From: Flavobacterium sp.
GTDB lineage: Bacteria; Bacteroidota; Bacteroidia; Flavobacteriales; Flavobacteriaceae
NCBI GenBank assembly: GCA_005792865.1
Contig: SXQR01000071.1
Span: 1-9,440 of the forward strand
Direction of reading: 5' to 3'
Length of the DNA stretch: 9,440 nucleotides
The number at the start of each line of letters is the position of its first letter. The stretch's first letter is position 1. A program made the translations under genes and the position numbers. This document shows, one piece after another, positions 7,152-9,440 of this stretch. The notes under the pieces were generated by a model. The model did not search any database. It saw only the letters and a program-made list of their open reading frames with translations, and was not told the DNA's origin.

Positions 7152-7180
7152 CAAAATTAGGGAAATATAGCGCACGCCAA
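7152..7180 (-). promoter_or_regulatory. Putative Bacteroidota-type promoter for trmB unit
   Basis: On the minus strand, TTG (7180-7178) is followed after 18 bp by TAATTTTG (7159-7152), an exact match to the -7 consensus TAnnTTTG with spacing inside the usual 17-23 bp. Transcription would begin near 7146, leaving a leader of about nine bases before the GTG at 7137. The 63-bp divergent gap also holds TATCTTCG on the plus strand (7188-7195), one base off the -7 consensus and six bases before the glycosyltransferase ATG. No spaced TTG precedes that one. Confidence 0.6.
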
Positions 7181-7200
7181 TTCTTTTTATCTTCGCACCA

Positions 7201-8286
7201 ATGGCCGCAACAAAGGATAACGGACGGATTTTAATAGCGCCACTGAACTGGGGCCTCGGCCACGCTGCGCGTTGCATTCCGGTGGTGCGGGCGCTGGAGG
7301 CGAATGGCTTCGAGCCCATAATCGCTTCGGATGGCGACGCGCTCAAACTGCTAAAAAAAGAATTCCCGAACCTGGAATGCCATGTGCTTCCCTCCTACGG
7401 CATCACCTACCCTAAGGACGGAAAGGATTTCAAATGGAAGATGCTGAGGCTGATGCCGCAGATGATCGAGGCGATGCTCGAGGAAAAAAAGATCGTGAAG
7501 AAGTGGGTTCGGGAAATGGGCCTTGACGGTATCATCTCGGACAACAGGCCGGGCGTTTGCAGCAAGAAGGTGCCTTCGGTTTTCATGACGCACCAGCTCA
7601 ACGTGCTTTCGGGCAATACCTCGTGGATCACCGGAGGATTACACCGGCGCATCATCGCCAAATTCACCCAATGCTGGGTTCCCGACGTCGAAATCGCGCC
7701 AAACCTCAGCGGGAAACTGGGCCACGTGGAAAAACCTCCGGTGAATGTCCGGTACATCGGGCCGCTCAGCCGGTTCCATTTTGCCGAGTCGGCCGCCAGA
7801 TATGACCTGATGGTGATGCTCTCCGGCCCCGAACCGCAGCGCTCGCAATTTGAAAACAGGCTCCGCAACGAATTGCTGTTTTATTCCGGATCGGTGCTGT
7901 TTGTGCGCGGGGTTGTTGAACCGGAACAAAAGCAGGAGCAAAAAGGGAACATCCATTTCTATAACTACATGACATCCGGCCAGATGCAGCAGGCTATGTG
8001 CGAAAGCCGCACGATCCTGTGCCGATCGGGCTATACCACTTTGATGGACCTTTCCAAATTGGGCCGGAAGGCGTTTCTTGTCCCGACGCCCGGTCAATAC
8101 GAGCAGGAATATTTGGCCAAGAAAGTCAAACGCGAGGGGATGCTGCCTTCGGCAAAGCAGGAAAAATTCCGGATCGAGATGCTGCAGGAAGTTGAACTCT
8201 ATCCCGGCCTGCCCAGGACGCGCACGGCCACCGATTGGGAAAGCCTATTTGGCCTTTTCGAGCGTAAAGGAGAACTCCGAACCTGA
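7201..8286 (+). CDS. GT-B glycosyltransferase-like protein (family 28 / MurG-like)
   Basis: A 361-residue probable sugar transferase with a GT-B two-domain layout. The N-terminal domain starts RILIAPLNWGLGHAARCIPV (9-28), the Gly-rich loop with the GH pair typical of MurG-like and MJ1255-like proteins. It continues with GFEPIIASDGDALKLLKKEFP, DGIISDNRPGVC (109-120) and FMTHQLNVL (128-136). The C-terminal domain has YDLMVMLSGPEPQR (201-214), IHFYNYMTSGQMQQAM, and TILCRSGYTTLMDLSKLGRK followed by VPTPGQYEQEYLAKKV (271-309). This is the nucleotide-sugar-binding region, with the SG-TT and Gln/Glu cluster. No membrane segment or signal is visible. Substrates are unknown; lipid or glycan precursors are plausible by homology only. 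It is divergent from trmB. The last 13 codons plus stop (8245-8286) overlap the convergent histidine kinase gene. Confidence 0.9.
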   Translation: MAATKDNGRILIAPLNWGLGHAARCIPVVRALEANGFEPIIASDGDALKLLKKEFPNLECHVLPSYGITYPKDGKDFKWKMLRLMPQMIEAMLEEKKIVKKWVREMGLDGIISDNRPGVCSKKVPSVFMTHQLNVLSGNTSWITGGLHRRIIAKFTQCWVPDVEIAPNLSGKLGHVEKPPVNVRYIGPLSRFHFAESAARYDLMVMLSGPEPQRSQFENRLRNELLFYSGSVLFVRGVVEPEQKQEQKGNIHFYNYMTSGQMQQAMCESRTILCRSGYTTLMDLSKLGRKAFLVPTPGQYEQEYLAKKVKREGMLPSAKQEKFRIEMLQEVELYPGLPRTRTATDWESLFGLFERKGELRT

Positions 8287-9288
8287 CCCTGGCGAACTCT
8301 CAACGTAAAGTTTTTCATTGTGCGCCTCGATGATGTGCTTGACAATCGAGAGCCCCAGGCCGGAACCGCCCTCGCTGCGCGCACCGCTCTTGTCCACGCG
8401 GAAAAACCGTTCAAAAAGCCTCGGGATGTGCTGCTTTTCAATGCCCTCGCCATTGTCGTGGATGCGGACGATTATTTTGTTTGACACCAGGTCTTCAACC
8501 GTGACTTCGGTAGTCCCTTTCTCCTTCCCGTACTTGATCGAGTTCACGATGAGGTTGATGAGCACCTGGCGGATTTTCTCGGGATCGCCGATGACCATCA
8601 CCGGTTTGGTGTATTTGCGGTCAAACATCAACAGGATGTCTTTTTCGGATGCTTTCATCTCGAGCAGGTCGAAAACGTTCTGGATGATCTCGACAATGTT
8701 GAAACGCGACATTTCCAGGTTGAGGTCACCGCTTTCAAGTTTGGCGATCATGTCCAAATCCTGCACGATGTAAATGAGGCGTTCGACGCCCTTCTCGGCG
8801 CGCTCGAGGTATTTCTTGCGAATCGTCTTGTCCTTCATCGCGCCGCCCAGCAAAGTCGAGAGATAACCCTGGATGGTAAAGAGCGGTGTCTTGAGCTCGT
8901 GCGAGACGTTGCCCAGGAATTCGCGGCGGTACTCCTCGCGCACCTTGAGCATTTCGATCTCGAGTTTCTTGTCGGTCGCGAATTTTTTGACCTCGCGGGT
9001 CAGGGTGGCCATGTCGGTAGTGATCGAGGGGCTGCGCAGGGTCGATCCTTCGAGCAGGGAAACATCGTCATAAATTTTCTTGACCTTGCGGTAAATGTAC
9101 TTTTCGACGCGGTACTGGATGACCAGGAAGCTGAAGGCCGCAATGCAGACCGCAAAAAGTACCAGGAATTGAATCGATATTGTGAGGAACAGATATAGCA
9201 GCAGCGCCGCTACCGAGGTGGAAAAAAGGGTGATGTACAGTGCAGAAAACACCGCAAACCGGTAGGTCCGCTCAAAATTGACCGCCAT
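8245..9288 (-). CDS. PhoR-like membrane sensor histidine kinase
   Basis: A 347-residue two-component sensor kinase. Two adjacent hydrophobic spans (about 11-35 and 37-58) with almost no loop anchor it in the inner membrane, so it has no periplasmic sensor domain of any size. A cytoplasmic helical segment (about 60-120) follows, with no clear PAS domain. HisKA has REFLGNVSHELKTPLFTIQGY with phosphoacceptor His130. HATPase has the N box NLIVNSIKYG (245-254), G1 DNGEG (278-282), F box FERFFR (292-297) and G2 GGSGLGLS (307-314). The sequence closes with VESSPGSGSEFSFTLEKAK, the normal family C-terminus, supporting the stop at 8245. ATG at 9288 overlaps the response-regulator stop by one base (TGATG), so the two are a coupled pair. 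The layout resembles PhoR of the phosphate regulon, but nothing in the window confirms phosphate control. Confidence 0.95.
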   Translation of the reverse strand: MAVNFERTYRFAVFSALYITLFSTSVAALLLYLFLTISIQFLVLFAVCIAAFSFLVIQYRVEKYIYRKVKKIYDDVSLLEGSTLRSPSITTDMATLTREVKKFATDKKLEIEMLKVREEYRREFLGNVSHELKTPLFTIQGYLSTLLGGAMKDKTIRKKYLERAEKGVERLIYIVQDLDMIAKLESGDLNLEMSRFNIVEIIQNVFDLLEMKASEKDILLMFDRKYTKPVMVIGDPEKIRQVLINLIVNSIKYGKEKGTTEVTVEDLVSNKIIVRIHDNGEGIEKQHIPRLFERFFRVDKSGARSEGGSGLGLSIVKHIIEAHNEKLYVESSPGSGSEFSFTLEKAK

Positions 9289-9440
9289 CAGGCCTCGATC
9301 TTGTATCCGACTCCTTTAATGGTCCTGAAGAGCTCCTCCCCGATTTTCTCGCGCAGCTTGCGGATGTGCACGTCGATGGTGCGTCCACCCACGATGACCT
9401 CGTTCCCCCAGACCTTGTCCAGGATTTCCTCGCGCTTGAA
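9288..9440 (-). CDS. OmpR/PhoB-family response regulator, C-terminal part (5' end outside window)
   Basis: Fifty codons plus TGA are visible on the minus strand. They begin FKREEILDKVWG, continue NEVIVGGRTIDVHIRKLREK, and end ELFRTIKGVGYKIEA. This is the second half of an OmpR/PhoB winged-helix DNA-binding domain: the recognition helix lies in RTIDVHIRKLREK, and the beta-hairpin wing ends in the conserved G-V-G-Y. The receiver domain must lie beyond base 9440. The stop overlaps the kinase ATG, identifying the kinase as its cognate partner. Which regulon it controls cannot be told from this fragment. Confidence 0.93.
   Translation of the reverse strand, partial: FKREEILDKVWGNEVIVGGRTIDVHIRKLREKIGEELFRTIKGVGYKIEA

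Noticed and set aside
4320..7160. Similar AT-rich strings (TTGGCAAAA) in both divergent intergenic gaps as a shared operator
   Set aside because: The match is only about nine bases in AT-rich sequence, with no dyad symmetry or conserved flank.
1..9440. Search for a mobile element, defence island, CRISPR array or other accessory system
   Set aside because: All space is filled by recognisable chromosomal genes. I saw no transposase, integrase, direct-repeat arrays or abrupt composition change.

Overview
The window looks like an ordinary chromosomal segment from a member of Bacteroidota, most likely Flavobacteriaceae. The evidence is Flavobacterium-style protein sequences (for example the TrmB start MGSKNKLKRFKENETF), a -7 promoter element of the TAnnTTTG type, start codons without clear Shine-Dalgarno sequences, and a moderately high GC content for that group. 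Genes are packed tightly. No intergenic gap exceeds about 112 bp, and I see no tRNA, rRNA, CRISPR array, insertion sequence or phage gene.

Layout. (1) Bases 1-1806 (+) hold the 3' part of a multi-PAS hybrid-free sensor histidine kinase whose 5' end lies outside the window. (2) Bases 4272-1803 (-) form a three-gene unit: rpoN (sigma-54), a polytopic membrane protein resembling a degenerate PAP2 phosphatase, and a small secreted protein with a carboxypeptidase-regulatory-like fold. (3) Bases 4385-5519 (+) carry an MmcQ/YjbR-family protein and then a PH-like/SHOCT protein, which has its own promoter-like sequence. (4) Bases 7137-5514 (-) form a second tight unit: trmB (tRNA m7G46 methyltransferase), a LysE-family exporter, and an alkyltransferase-like (ATL) DNA-damage sensor with Ala in place of the catalytic Cys. 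(5) Bases 7201-8286 (+) encode a GT-B glycosyltransferase-like protein, divergent from trmB. (6) Bases 9440-8245 (-) carry the C-terminus of an OmpR/PhoB-type response regulator, translationally coupled to a PhoR-like membrane histidine kinase.

How the parts relate. The minus-strand genes are linked by stop/start overlaps or gaps of 29 bp or less, which suggests polycistronic messages: rpoN unit, trmB unit, and two-component pair. All three convergent gene junctions overlap at their 3' ends (by 4, 6 and 42 bp), so no dedicated intergenic terminator can lie between them. Both divergent junctions (4273-4384 and 7138-7200) hold the likely promoters.

I do not see a convincing previously undescribed system. 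The points most worth a second look are the Cys-to-Ala ATL, the 42-bp antisense overlap between the glycosyltransferase and kinase genes, and the degenerate PAP2-like protein coupled to rpoN.
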